64,000 nucleotides of DNA from Chryseobacterium oryctis (GTDB lineage: Bacteria > Bacteroidota > Bacteroidia > Flavobacteriales > Weeksellaceae). Position numbers and translations under genes: made by a program. How positions within the stretch are numbered: position 1 is the stretch's first letter; the number at the start of each line of letters is the position of its first letter. The notes under the pieces are model-generated. The model was given only the letters and a program-made list of their open reading frames with translations. It ran no database searches and was not told the DNA's origin. This document shows positions 26,338 to 35,409 of this stretch, piece by piece. Where the stretch lies: the NCBI RefSeq assembly GCF_025971925.1, contig NZ_JAPDHV010000002.1:616003-680002 (forward strand). The letters are read 5' to 3'.

Positions 26338-27306
26338 TTAGATTCCCAAACTTTCTCTTACTCTTTTAATAGTTTCCTGAGCTATAACTCTTGTTTTGGC
26401 TGCCCCTTCCTGAAGTTTTGCTTCCAATTCATCAAGATTGTTCATGTAGTAAGAGAAAAGTTCTCTTTCTTTCTCAAATCTTACAAGAATCAGGTCTAAA
26501 AGTTCTTTTTTAGCATGACCGTAACCAAAGTTTCCGGCTAAATATTTTGCTCTAAGTTCTTCTGTTTGTTCTGGAGTTGCAATCAGTTGATAGATTGCAA
26601 AAGTTTTATCCGTTTCAGGATCTTTAGGCTCTTCCAATGTTTTAGAATCGGACTCAATGCTCATTACCTGTTTTTTCAATTCCTTTTCAGGCAAGAAGAT
26701 ATTGATGATATTTCCTCTGGATTTAGACATTTTGTGTCCGTCTACTCCGGGAACGTATTTTGTGTTTTCCTGAAGTTCAGATTGGGGTAAGACAAAAACC
26801 TCTCCCATTTGATTGTTGAATCTTGAAGCTACATCACGGGCAATTTCCAAATGCTGAAGCTGGTCTTTACCTACAGGTACTACTTCTGCATCATACAACA
26901 AAATATCTGCTGCCATCAAAATAGGGTAGGTAAATAAACCTGCATTTACATCCTGTAATCTGTCTGCCTTATCCTTGAATGAATGTGCTAAAGTAAGTCT
27001 CTGATACGGAAAAAAACATGATAAATGCCAAGAAAGTTCACAGGTTTCAGGGATGTCGCTCTGTCTGTAAAAAAATGTTTTTTCGGTATCTAATCCACAA
27101 GCAAGCCAAGCCGCAGCAATCTCGTAGGTGTTTTGTTTTAGCTCTTTCGCGTCTTTAATCTGAGTAAGCGAGTGAAGATTTGCGATAAATAAAAATGATT
27201 CATTTCCTTCCTGTTTTGAAAGTTCAATTGCAGGAATAATGGCACCCAATAAATTACCAAGGTGCGGTGTTCCGGTGGCTTGTATGCCGGTAAGAATTCT
27301 TGACAT
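26338..27306 (-). CDS. trpS: Tryptophanyl-tRNA synthetase
   Basis: A 322-residue class I synthetase. The HIGH-type motif is 'GTPHLGNLLGAI' near the N-terminus and the KMSKS motif is 'GHKMSKSRGN' at about residue 190-200. The Trp-specific segments 'FFYRQSDIPE' and 'YPILMAADILLYDAEVVPVGKDQ' are present. It is convergent with the kinase gene, the stops being adjacent. A minus-strand TAAATTTG at 27340-27347 is the likely -7 element, giving a leader of about 25-30 bases. Confidence 0.97.
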   Translation of the reverse strand: MSRILTGIQATGTPHLGNLLGAIIPAIELSKQEGNESFLFIANLHSLTQIKDAKELKQNTYEIAAAWLACGLDTEKTFFYRQSDIPETCELSWHLSCFFPYQRLTLAHSFKDKADRLQDVNAGLFTYPILMAADILLYDAEVVPVGKDQLQHLEIARDVASRFNNQMGEVFVLPQSELQENTKYVPGVDGHKMSKSRGNIINIFLPEKELKKQVMSIESDSKTLEEPKDPETDKTFAIYQLIATPEQTEELRAKYLAGNFGYGHAKKELLDLILVRFEKERELFSYYMNNLDELEAKLQEGAAKTRVIAQETIKRVRESLGI

Positions 27307-27339
27307 TGTTTAAAAATTATTTTAAAAATTAATGAATTG

Positions 27340-27347
27340 CAAATTTA
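27340..27347 (-). promoter_or_regulatory. Candidate -7 promoter element for trpS
   Basis: The reverse strand reads TAAATTTG, an exact TAnnTTTG match, 34 bases upstream of the start codon. Confidence 0.5.
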
Positions 27348-27487
27348 GTTATTTTCCCTCTGATTGCATGGTTTTTAAAAGGGGGGATTGTGCTTTTATA
27401 AAATGTAGGGGCAAAGATTTTTACTATTTGATTAAAGCTTTAAGTTAAAAAAATCTGTGTAATTTGTTGAATCAGCGAGATGTAAAA

Positions 27488-28132
27488 TTATGGAATCAAA
27501 ACTTTATCTCCTCCAAATCTAGGTTCAACACCAAAGATTAAATCTAAATATGCTTTTGCTTTAGCCAGATATTCTCTCAAATTGGTTTTGAAGCCTGCAA
27601 ATTTATTCACGTCTTCCGCATTGTATCCATATGCCTCGATTTTATTTTTTCTGGCTAAAAATACGGCTCTTTCATTGTGGAATTTTTGTGAAACGATAAT
27701 GATTTTGTTCTGTCCGAAAATATCTTTCGCACGCACAACAGAATCCAATGTTCTGAAACCGGCAAAATCCATAAAGATTTTATCTGTAGGAATACCTTGC
27801 TGAATCAATGCGAATTGCATGTCTTCAGATTCGTTATAGTTTTTTGTGCTGTTATCTCCACTTACAATGACGTATTGAATTTTTCCACTTTTGTATAAGT
27901 CTATAGTCGCCTTGATTCTATTGTAGAAATAGGCATTAGGAAAACCATTGCTTAGATTTTTACTTGTTCCTAAAAGTAAAGCAGTTTTTGTTTCGGGAAT
28001 ATCCGCAATATTATAAGAAATGTAAGCATCGCTATTTTTTTTGATGCTGTAATTCGCCCAGGCAATAAAAATAATTCCTGCAACGAAAAGAAGCAGGAAA
28101 ATTTTAAATATAGTTTTGATAACTTTTTTCAT
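27488..28132 (-). CDS. SanA/YdcF-like DUF218 membrane protein
   Basis: A 214-residue protein with one N-terminal membrane helix ('IFKIFLLLFVAGIIFIAWA') and a DUF218 domain facing the periplasm. Family markers are 'ALLLGTSKNLSNGFPNAYFYNRIKAT', 'YVIVSGDNS', and 'SQKFHNERAVFLARKN'. E. coli SanA affects envelope permeability and vancomycin exclusion at high temperature; the biochemical activity is unknown. It follows lspA by 4 bases on the minus strand. Confidence 0.88.
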   Translation of the reverse strand: MKKVIKTIFKIFLLLFVAGIIFIAWANYSIKKNSDAYISYNIADIPETKTALLLGTSKNLSNGFPNAYFYNRIKATIDLYKSGKIQYVIVSGDNSTKNYNESEDMQFALIQQGIPTDKIFMDFAGFRTLDSVVRAKDIFGQNKIIIVSQKFHNERAVFLARKNKIEAYGYNAEDVNKFAGFKTNLREYLAKAKAYLDLIFGVEPRFGGDKVLIP

Positions 28133-28136
28133 TTGT

Positions 28137-28775
28137 TTAAAATTCCAGACCGTTCGGGAAAGCTTTTTTTCTAAAAATTAATAGTAAAACGGCACCAACA
28201 GTAATCGCTGAATCCGCTACATTGAAAATATATTTGAAAAATTCAATATGTTTTCCTCCAATTATGGGCCAACTTTCTGGTACATTCCAATCTACTAACG
28301 GGAAGTGAAGCATATCAACCACGCAACCTCTCATAAATGAAGAATATCCCTCTCCTAAGGGCACAAACTTGGAAATTCCGCCATAGCCAATCCATCGGTC
28401 GATGCTTTCATCATATACGGTTCCACTATCAAAGATTAGACCGTAAAACATTCCGTCAATTAAGTTACCAATTGCTCCGGCAAAAATCATTGCCATCGGA
28501 ATCAAAAGATAATTGGATACGCCTTGTTTAAGCCATTTGTTAAACATATACACCATTCCGCCGATCAGAAAAATTCTTAAGATTACTAAAAAATATTTCC
28601 CAAGAACTCCTCCGAAATGAAGCCCGTAAGCCATTCCTGGATTTTCAACGAAAGTAAGTTTGAAACCTGGAAAAACCGACACACTGTCATCTAAATTGAA
28701 ATGTGTCTTTATATAGATTTTCGATGCCTGATCAATTAATAATATAAGAAAAGTTACAGCTAATATCTTTTTCAT
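28137..28775 (-). CDS. lspA: Signal peptidase II (prolipoprotein signal peptidase)
   Basis: A 212-residue inner-membrane aspartic protease that cleaves lipoprotein signal peptides before the lipidated Cys. Four membrane helices are visible. The two catalytic Asp lie in 'GCVVDMLHFPLVDW' and 'FNVADSAITVG'; the conserved 'NPGMAYG' and 'GAIGNLID' segments are present. It is about 50 residues longer than the E. coli enzyme because of an insert between helices 3 and 4, usual in Bacteroidota. It overlaps the preceding small gene by one base, in the ileS-traR-lspA operon. Confidence 0.96.
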   Translation of the reverse strand: MKKILAVTFLILLIDQASKIYIKTHFNLDDSVSVFPGFKLTFVENPGMAYGLHFGGVLGKYFLVILRIFLIGGMVYMFNKWLKQGVSNYLLIPMAMIFAGAIGNLIDGMFYGLIFDSGTVYDESIDRWIGYGGISKFVPLGEGYSSFMRGCVVDMLHFPLVDWNVPESWPIIGGKHIEFFKYIFNVADSAITVGAVLLLIFRKKAFPNGLEF

Positions 28776-28966
28776 TACAATCCTTTGGGTTTAGAAGGTT
28801 TTCCTATTTTTTCATTTTTCTTATCAACAATTTTCTTAATTGTTTTGTTGTTGTGATGCGTGTTTTTTGTATGGAATTTTTCGAAACGTATGTTCATCTC
28901 TTTCAAAACGCTTTTCAAAGCATTAAGTTCCATTGAGTTTTTGGTGTGTACTATTATGGATTCCAT
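28775..28966 (-). CDS. Small hypothetical protein between the membrane protein gene and lspA
   Basis: A 63-residue basic protein ('MESIIVHTKNSMELNALKSVLKEMNIRFEKF', written here only for its amphipathic helical start) with a Lys-rich tail. The N-terminal strand-helix pattern resembles DUF2683-type antitoxin-like proteins found in Bacteroidota. No toxin gene is adjacent, and the one-base overlap with lspA suggests simple operon membership. The function is unknown. Confidence 0.6.
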   Translation of the reverse strand: MESIIVHTKNSMELNALKSVLKEMNIRFEKFHTKNTHHNNKTIKKIVDKKNEKIGKPSKPKGL

Positions 28967-28981
28967 TTTTAGTGTAAAATT

Positions 28982-29227
28982 TTAATGTTTAGACAGTTCG
29001 TCAAGTCGTTTCTTTTCTTTAGGAGATAAGTCGTTTACTCCGTTTTTTCCCATTTTACTTAGAAGTCTGTCTATTTCTTTTTCTCTTTCGCGTTTATCAG
29101 AATTAAATTTATCGTCAATTGTATAGTTTCTTTGTTTGTCGGGACTAACTTTGTTTTTAAGCCAGTTTCTGTTGAAAAATGCTAAAACTGCAATGATGAT
29201 AAGTATTAAAATTAATAATTCGCTCAT
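28982..29227 (-). CDS. Small membrane-anchored hypothetical protein
   Basis: An 81-residue protein with an N-terminal membrane helix ('LLILILIIIAVLAFF') and a charged cytoplasmic tail ending 'IDRLLSKMGKNGVNDLSPKEKKRLDELSK'. That tail resembles the C-terminal extension I know from flavobacterial rhomboid-family proteins (DUF6576-like), here without the protease. It lies within the ileS-lspA operon. The function is unknown. Confidence 0.65.
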   Translation of the reverse strand: MSELLILILIIIAVLAFFNRNWLKNKVSPDKQRNYTIDDKFNSDKREREKEIDRLLSKMGKNGVNDLSPKEKKRLDELSKH

Positions 29228-29309
29228 GGATGTAAATTAAAAATTAGGTTTATAAAGTATTCCATAAAATACAATATAAACCCAAAATTATTTTAATTAA
29301 CCAAGTAGG

Positions 29310-29690
29310 TTATTTTTGCATGTTTTTCGCTTCAATACTTAATGTAGCATGAGGAACGGCCAATAGTCTGTCTTTAGGAATAAGTTTACCTGTTACTCTG
29401 CAAACACCATACGTTTTATTTTCAATTCTTATTAAAGCATTTTTCAAATCACGTACGAATTTTTCCTGTCTACCTGCCAAAATAGAATTCTGTTCTTTAC
29501 TCAAAGTCTCTGCTCCTTCTTCAAAAGCTTTAAAAGTAGGGGAAGTATCATCTGTACCGTTGTTTTGGTCGTTGATGAAACTTTCTCTGATTAATTGTAA
29601 ATCCTTTTCTGCTTTTTCTATTTTTTCCTTAATGATAGCTTTAAATTCTTGTAAATCAGCATCACTGTATCTTACTCTTTCGTCTGACAT
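29310..29690 (-). CDS. TraR/DksA-family protein with degenerate zinc finger
   Basis: A 126-residue protein with an N-terminal coiled-coil (about 8-95) and a C-terminal DksA-type module ('YGVCRVTGKLIPKDRLLAVPHATLSIEA'). The usual zinc finger has four Cys, but only one remains here (Cys in 'GVCR'); the other positions are Thr-Gly, Ser and Glu-Ala. Bacteroidota homologues between ileS and lspA commonly show this loss, so it is not necessarily a defect. It may bind the RNA polymerase secondary channel as DksA does. Confidence 0.88.
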   Translation of the reverse strand: MSDERVRYSDADLQEFKAIIKEKIEKAEKDLQLIRESFINDQNNGTDDTSPTFKAFEEGAETLSKEQNSILAGRQEKFVRDLKNALIRIENKTYGVCRVTGKLIPKDRLLAVPHATLSIEAKNMQK

Positions 29691-29749
29691 GTTCGTTTCT
29701 CTTTTTTAATAAAATTATGAAATGGATTTTGAAAAACAATAACTATATG

Positions 29750-32700
29750 TTAATTTTTTTCAACATTTATCTTAAAATTAACCTCATCTATTTCAATTTC
29801 GCTAAAATTTGAAAGTGAAGATACAATTTCTATTTTATTTGACAAGACTTCCGAAGAAATATATTCCTCATTTTTCTTAATATCATTCAGGAAAGGAGTG
29901 TTTTCTTCCAAGAAAATATTAATTCTGTCTGTCAGGTCGAAATCTTTATCTTTTCTCAAGTTTTGAACTCTGTTAATGAATTCTCTTGCGATACCTTCAG
30001 ATTTTAACTCTTCTGTTAACGTCAAATCTAATGCCACAGTTGTTTTTCCGTCAGAAGTCACTGTCCATCCCGGAATATCTTTTGTAGAAATTTCTACATC
30101 ATCAAGTGTAATTTCATATCCTTGAACGTCTAGTTTACCTTCTTTTTCAAGTTTTGAAATCTGTTCTGTGTCAAGATTTGCAATTTCTCCTCCAACCACT
30201 TTCATGTCTTTTCCTAATTTAGGACCAAGTGCTTTGAAATTTGGTTTTATTTGTTTTACAATTAAATGTGATGCTTCTTCTGCATTGATTAATTGTAATT
30301 CTTTAACGTTTACCTCCTGTTTGATTAATTCTGCAACGGCTAAAATTTGTTCTTCAGTTTTAGAATCTAATACAGGAATTAAAACTTTTTGTAGCGGTTG
30401 ACGAACCTTTACGTTTTCCTTCTTTCTTAGAGAGAAAACCATACTTGTGATGTTTTGTGCCAAGTGAGTTTTTTCAACTAAGTCAGTGTCAATTAAACTT
30501 TCATCAGCAACCGGGAAGTCTGTTAAATGAACAGATTCGCAGTTTTCTTTTCCTGTTACTTTATTTAAATCCTGATATAACTGATCCATAAAGAATGGTG
30601 CAATAGGTGCGGATAATTTGGCAACAGTATCCAAGCAAGTATATAAGGTCTGGTAAGCAGAGATTTTATCATCCGAATAGTCTCCTTTCCAGAAACGTCT
30701 TCTGCATAATCTTACATACCAGTTACTTAAGTTGTCATTTACAAACGTATTGATTGCTCTGGCTACTCTTGTTGGTTCGTAATCTTCGTAGAATGCTTTT
30801 ACTTCTTTGATTAATAAATTCAATTCTGAAAGAATCCATCTGTCAATTTCAGGTCGGTTTTGAACTTCGGCTTCAGCATATTTGAATCCGTCAACATTCG
30901 CGTATAAAGCAAAGAATGAATAGGTGTTGTACAATGTTCCAAAGAATTTTCTTCTTACTTCGTCGATTCCTTCAATGTCAAATTTCAAGTTTTCCCAAGG
31001 ATTTGCATTCGAAATCATGTACCAACGTGTTGCATCTGGTCCGTAAACGGAAAGGGTTTCAAACGGGTCAACTGCATTTCCTAAACGTTTTGACATTTTC
31101 TGACCGTTTTTATCCAAAACAAGTCCGTTACTCATTACGTTTTTATAAGCAACCGAATCAAAAACTGCTGTTCCGATAGCGTGTAGCGTATAGAACCAAC
31201 CACGAGTCTGGTCAACACCTTCTGCGATGAAATCTGCAGGGAATGCTTTATTGTTGTCGATTAATTCCTTATTTTCAAACGGATAGTGCAATTGAGCGTA
31301 AGGCATTGAACCTGAATCGAACCAAACATCGATAAGGTCACTTTCACGCTTCATTTCTTTTCCTGAATCTGAAACCAAAATTACTTTGTCAACCACATTT
31401 TTGTGCAAATCAACTAAAGAGTAATTTTGTTCGGACATATTTCCAATTTCAAAACCTTTGAACGGATTTTCAGACATCAATCCTTTTTCAATAGATTTTT
31501 CGATTTCGTTGCATAATTCTTCTACAGAACCTATGATTTTTTCTTCTTTTAAATCATCAGTTCTCCAAATAGGCAACGGAATACCCCAATATCTTGAACG
31601 GGATAAGTTCCAGTCGTTTACATTTTCCAACCAATTTGCGAAACGTCCTTCACCTGTTGCTTTTGGTTTCCAGTTGATTTCTTTGTTCAGGTCTACCAAT
31701 CTGTCTTTTACAGCGGTCATTTTTACGAACCAAGAATCTAGCGGATAGTAAAGAACAGGTTTGTCGGTTCTCCAACAATGAGGATAGGAGTGAACATATT
31801 TTTCAACCTTAAAGGCTTTATTTTCAGTTTTTAATAAGATTGCGAGTTCTACATCCCAAGATTTTTCCGGAGCTGTCCCTTCATCATAATATTCATTTTT
31901 GATATATTTTCCTGAGAATAATTCAGGAACGTTTTCTCCTTCAATGAATTTACCTTGTAAATCAACAAGTGGAACTAAATTATCATTAGCATCTTTTACC
32001 AACATTGGAGGAACTCCTGCTTCTTTAGCAACACGAGCATCATCCGCACCAAAAGTTGGAGCAGTGTGTACGATACCTGTACCGTCTTCTGTTGTTACAA
32101 AATCTCCGGGAATTACACGGAATGCTTCTTCTGGATTTTCAGCAGGTAAAAACCAAGGAACTAATTGTTCGTATTTTGTTCCTACCAATTCAGAACCTTT
32201 GAATTCTCTAAGAACGATATAAGGAATTGTTTTACTTTCAGAAGTATAAGCAGCTAAATCTTCAGCTGTGCCTTCAACATACTTTTTACCAAATTGTTTA
32301 GATACTAAAGCTTTTGCTAAAACTATATTAATTGGTTCAAATGTATATTGATTGAATGTTTTTACTAAAACATAATCGATTGCAGAACCAACAGTCAAGG
32401 CTGTATTTGAAGGTAAAGTCCAAGGTGTGGTCGTCCAAGCCAAGATGTGAACGTCTCCGTCAACATCATTGAATAACGTTGTTGTTTCTTTTTTAGCTTT
32501 GAATTGTACAACAACTGTTGTGTCAGAAACATCACGATATGTTCCAGGCTGGTTCAATTCGTGAGACGAAAGACCTGTTCCTGCTTTTGGAGAGTATGGT
32601 TGAATTGTATAGCCTTTGTATAATAAATCTTTGTTATACAATTGTTTTAGTAGCCACCAAACCGTCTCCATGTATTTTGATTTATACGTGATGTATGGGT

Positions 32701-33139
32701 CATCAAGATCTACCCAATATCCTATTTTTTCGGTAAGGTTATTCCAAACGTCTGTGTAACGCATTACCGCTTCACGACATGCTTTGTTGTAATCTTCAAT
32801 TGAAATTTTTTTGCCAATATCTTCTTTAGTGATTCCTAATTCTTTTTCTACGCCTAGTTCCACAGGAAGTCCATGTGTATCCCAACCCGCTTTACGGAAA
32901 ACCTGTTTCCCGTTTTGAGTTTGATAACGACAGAAAATATCCTTTAATGCTCTGGCCATAACGTGGTGAATTCCGGGCATACCGTTTGCCGAAGGAGGAC
33001 CTTCATAAAAAACAAACTCAGGATTCCCTTCACGAATCTCAACACTTTTATTGAAAGTTTTATTTTGTTTCCAAAATTCCGCTACATTCTCGGCTACGTC
33101 AATAAGGTTGAGGTTTTTGTATTCTTTAAATTGGCTCAT
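29750..33139 (-). CDS. ileS: Isoleucyl-tRNA synthetase
   Basis: A 1129-residue class I synthetase that charges tRNA-Ile and edits valine. The HIGH motif is in 'PPSANGMPGIHHVMAR', the KMSKS motif reads 'KMSKRLGN', the editing CP1 domain includes 'AWTTTPWTLPSNTAL', and a long C-terminal anticodon-binding region follows. The length (well above the roughly 940 of the E. coli type) and absence of the C-terminal zinc-finger signature fit the eukaryote-like IleS2 form typical of Bacteroidota. That form is linked to mupirocin tolerance in other organisms. It heads the ileS-traR-lspA operon. Confidence 0.96.
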   Translation of the reverse strand: MSQFKEYKNLNLIDVAENVAEFWKQNKTFNKSVEIREGNPEFVFYEGPPSANGMPGIHHVMARALKDIFCRYQTQNGKQVFRKAGWDTHGLPVELGVEKELGITKEDIGKKISIEDYNKACREAVMRYTDVWNNLTEKIGYWVDLDDPYITYKSKYMETVWWLLKQLYNKDLLYKGYTIQPYSPKAGTGLSSHELNQPGTYRDVSDTTVVVQFKAKKETTTLFNDVDGDVHILAWTTTPWTLPSNTALTVGSAIDYVLVKTFNQYTFEPINIVLAKALVSKQFGKKYVEGTAEDLAAYTSESKTIPYIVLREFKGSELVGTKYEQLVPWFLPAENPEEAFRVIPGDFVTTEDGTGIVHTAPTFGADDARVAKEAGVPPMLVKDANDNLVPLVDLQGKFIEGENVPELFSGKYIKNEYYDEGTAPEKSWDVELAILLKTENKAFKVEKYVHSYPHCWRTDKPVLYYPLDSWFVKMTAVKDRLVDLNKEINWKPKATGEGRFANWLENVNDWNLSRSRYWGIPLPIWRTDDLKEEKIIGSVEELCNEIEKSIEKGLMSENPFKGFEIGNMSEQNYSLVDLHKNVVDKVILVSDSGKEMKRESDLIDVWFDSGSMPYAQLHYPFENKELIDNNKAFPADFIAEGVDQTRGWFYTLHAIGTAVFDSVAYKNVMSNGLVLDKNGQKMSKRLGNAVDPFETLSVYGPDATRWYMISNANPWENLKFDIEGIDEVRRKFFGTLYNTYSFFALYANVDGFKYAEAEVQNRPEIDRWILSELNLLIKEVKAFYEDYEPTRVARAINTFVNDNLSNWYVRLCRRRFWKGDYSDDKISAYQTLYTCLDTVAKLSAPIAPFFMDQLYQDLNKVTGKENCESVHLTDFPVADESLIDTDLVEKTHLAQNITSMVFSLRKKENVKVRQPLQKVLIPVLDSKTEEQILAVAELIKQEVNVKELQLINAEEASHLIVKQIKPNFKALGPKLGKDMKVVGGEIANLDTEQISKLEKEGKLDVQGYEITLDDVEISTKDIPGWTVTSDGKTTVALDLTLTEELKSEGIAREFINRVQNLRKDKDFDLTDRINIFLEENTPFLNDIKKNEEYISSEVLSNKIEIVSSLSNFSEIEIDEVNFKINVEKN

Positions 33140-33174
33140 TGTAATATCTCAATATCGATGATTAATTAAGTTGG

Positions 33175-33182
33175 CAAATTTA
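33175..33182 (-). promoter_or_regulatory. Candidate -7 promoter element for the ileS operon
   Basis: The reverse strand reads TAAATTTG, an exact TAnnTTTG match, 36 bases upstream of the ileS start. No T-box-like leader is seen. Confidence 0.5.
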
Positions 33183-33361
33183 GTGATTTTTTGCGGTTTA
33201 TAATATATGTTTTATTTTGATATTTTCAAATAAAAAGTTCTGTTTCAGAAATTTAAATATTTGATACTGTTATGAAATACAGAATTGTGATTTTTGAGCT
33301 CCTATATGGATTGTTTTTACTTGTTTTAATCCCGAATTCTATAATCATTCAATCTTTTAAT

Positions 33362-33369
33362 TAAATTTG
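33362..33369 (+). promoter_or_regulatory. Candidate -7 promoter element for the ligase gene
   Basis: TAAATTTG is an exact TAnnTTTG match 20 bases before the TTG start at 33389. It marks the left end of the pigment locus. Confidence 0.5.
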
Positions 33370-33388
33370 CTTTTTAAAATACAAACCA

Positions 33389-34681
33389 TTGGAACTTTAT
33401 CCTTCAATTGAAAAATCAAGTACTCAGGAAATAAAAAAGCTACAGGAAAATAAACTTCGGGAGCTTTTGGTTTATCTTGAAGACAATTCGCCTTTTTATC
33501 AGAAATTATTTAAGGAAAACAATATCAATATTGCTGATATTCAGACTCTGGAAGATTTACAGAAAATACCGACTACTGTGAAAAATGATTTGCAGCAACA
33601 TAATCATGATTTTTTCTGTATAACTCCTGATAAAATTGTTGATTATAGTACAACTTCGGGGACTTTGGGAGATCCTGTTACTTTTGGTTTATCAGACAAA
33701 GACCTTGATAGATTGGCTTATAATGAAGCTATTTCTTTTGCTTGTGCAGGAATTCAGAAAGGAGATGTTGTTCAAATGATTACAACCATCGACAAAAGAT
33801 TTATGGCGGGTCTTGCTTATTTTTTAGGGTTAAGAAAAATGGGAGCAAGTGTTGTGAGAATGGGACCCGGAATTCCTGAATTACAGTGGGATTCTATTTT
33901 CAGGTATAAACCGAAATATTTAATTACTGTTCCATCATTTCTGTTGAAAATGATTGATTATGCTGAAAAACATGGAATTGAATATAAAGATTCTAGTGTT
34001 TATGGAGCGGTTTGTATTGGAGAAAGTATCAAAAATCAGGACTTTACAGACAATATTCTTTCACAAAAGATTAAAGAAAAATGGGATATTAAATTATTCT
34101 CAACGTATGCCTCTACTGAAATGAGTACTGCTTTTACAGAATGTGAATTTCAGCAAGGAGGGCATCATCATCCTGAATTGATAATCACAGAAATTCTTGA
34201 TGACGAAGGGAATGCTGTTCAGGAAGGAGAGAGTGGGGAATTAACAATTACAACTTTGGGAGTAGAAGCTATTCCTTTGCTGAGATTTAAAACGGGAGAT
34301 ATCGTGAAAGCACATTATGAACCTTGCGAGTGCGGGCGAAATACAATGAGGTTAGGTCCTGTGATTGGGAGAAAGCAGCAGATGATAAAATATAAAGGAA
34401 CAACTTTGTACCCTCCTGCTATGAACGATATTCTAAATGATTTCAATAATATTCAGTGTTATCAAATAGTTATTAGGTTGAATGAGATTGGATTGGATGA
34501 AATTGTCATTAAAGTCAGTACAGATAGCAAGTCTGAAAACTTTGTAAGTGAAGTGAGAGACCATTTCCGAGCAAAATTAAGAGTAAGTCCGAAAATTGAA
34601 ATCGTTAATTTTGATATTTTGTCTAAACTCGTTTACAATCCTAACAGCAGAAAACCTATTACTTTTATTGATTTAAGATAA
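33389..34681 (+). CDS. PaaK-like AMP-forming ligase (aryl-acid activation for flexirubin)
   Basis: A 430-residue adenylate-forming enzyme of the phenylacetate-CoA ligase / coenzyme F390 synthetase group. The ATP-binding P-loop is 'TTSGTLGDPVTF', the A5 motif 'TYASTEMSTAF', and the later 'RFKTGDIV' and 'GRKQQMIKYKG' (hinge) motifs are present. In flexirubin loci such an enzyme activates the aromatic starter acid (4-coumarate from tyrosine ammonia-lyase) for loading on CoA or ACP; this role is inferred from context. The start is TTG at 33389, as no ATG is available near the conserved N-terminus, and a -7 element is correctly spaced. Confidence 0.85.
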   Translation: MELYPSIEKSSTQEIKKLQENKLRELLVYLEDNSPFYQKLFKENNINIADIQTLEDLQKIPTTVKNDLQQHNHDFFCITPDKIVDYSTTSGTLGDPVTFGLSDKDLDRLAYNEAISFACAGIQKGDVVQMITTIDKRFMAGLAYFLGLRKMGASVVRMGPGIPELQWDSIFRYKPKYLITVPSFLLKMIDYAEKHGIEYKDSSVYGAVCIGESIKNQDFTDNILSQKIKEKWDIKLFSTYASTEMSTAFTECEFQQGGHHHPELIITEILDDEGNAVQEGESGELTITTLGVEAIPLLRFKTGDIVKAHYEPCECGRNTMRLGPVIGRKQQMIKYKGTTLYPPAMNDILNDFNNIQCYQIVIRLNEIGLDEIVIKVSTDSKSENFVSEVRDHFRAKLRVSPKIEIVNFDILSKLVYNPNSRKPITFIDLR

Positions 34682-34737
34682 ACGTAACTGAATACTAATA
34701 CTGACTTTCTCAAATTTAAAAATAAATAATAGAAATT

Positions 34738-35349
34738 ATGAAAAAATTACTCTTGCTTTTTTGTATGGCAATTACTACTACAATTTTTGCTCAAAATCAA
34801 ATCAATTTGGTTCAAGGAAATTTTGATTTCCTGAAAGATCAAACTGAAGTTAATGTTCAGTTGAAGTTCGATAATGCTGTTTATCAGGAGAAAAATTTAA
34901 CAGAAGAACAATATCTTGAAGGTAGAAAAACAGATATTATTACTAGGAAAGGTGAAAAAGTTTGGGATAATTGGGCATTTCAATGGGGAAACTTTAAGAC
35001 TTCAGAATATTTAGAATATTTCTTTAAAGGTATAAATCCTAAATTAAAGAAAATTATTGCATTTAGAAATGATGTTAAAGCAAAATATACCCTAATTATT
35101 GATGCAAAGTGGATTTATGCAGGTTGGTATGGCGGAATGATCGGTTCTCAAGAGGCTAAATTAACCGCAGACTTACTATTTGTAGAAACAGATAGTCCAG
35201 ATAAGGTGATAATGAAGTTGAGTGCTGATAAAATATTAGGAAGAAAAGAAAATAAAGTTTTTAATTGGGAATACGGAAGAATAGCTGCAGCGTACGAAAT
35301 TACAGGAAGAAAACTTGGTGTAGAGATTAAGAAGGCGGTAAAGAATTAA
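34738..35349 (+). CDS. Secreted hypothetical protein, tandem paralogue 1
   Basis: A 203-residue protein with signal peptide ('LLLLFCMAITTTIFAQ'). The mature part begins with a 'G(N/D)xxFLK' strand, has Trp-rich helices in the middle, and carries 'KWIYAGWYGGMIG' followed by beta strands. The same layout recurs in the next gene (for example 'KWLFPGWDAGIMK'), so the two are paralogues. No known family is recognised. It lies within the pigment locus, 56 bases after the ligase gene, but nothing shows a pigment role. Confidence 0.75.
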   Translation: MKKLLLLFCMAITTTIFAQNQINLVQGNFDFLKDQTEVNVQLKFDNAVYQEKNLTEEQYLEGRKTDIITRKGEKVWDNWAFQWGNFKTSEYLEYFFKGINPKLKKIIAFRNDVKAKYTLIIDAKWIYAGWYGGMIGSQEAKLTADLLFVETDSPDKVIMKLSADKILGRKENKVFNWEYGRIAAAYEITGRKLGVEIKKAVKN

Positions 35350-35409
35350 TAAAATCATTTTTGCTTTCAATTTCTGATTATATTTACCCTATCATAAAAA
35401 ATAAAAACT

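Noticed and set aside
27371..27430. Possible riboswitch in the G-rich gap upstream of the SanA-like gene
   Set aside because: The gap lies downstream of that gene's stop on the minus strand and no known aptamer core could be matched; only the shared 13-mer is kept as an observation.
28775..28966. Toxin-antitoxin system at the DUF2683-like small gene
   Set aside because: No toxin-like partner is adjacent and the gene is embedded in the ileS-lspA operon.
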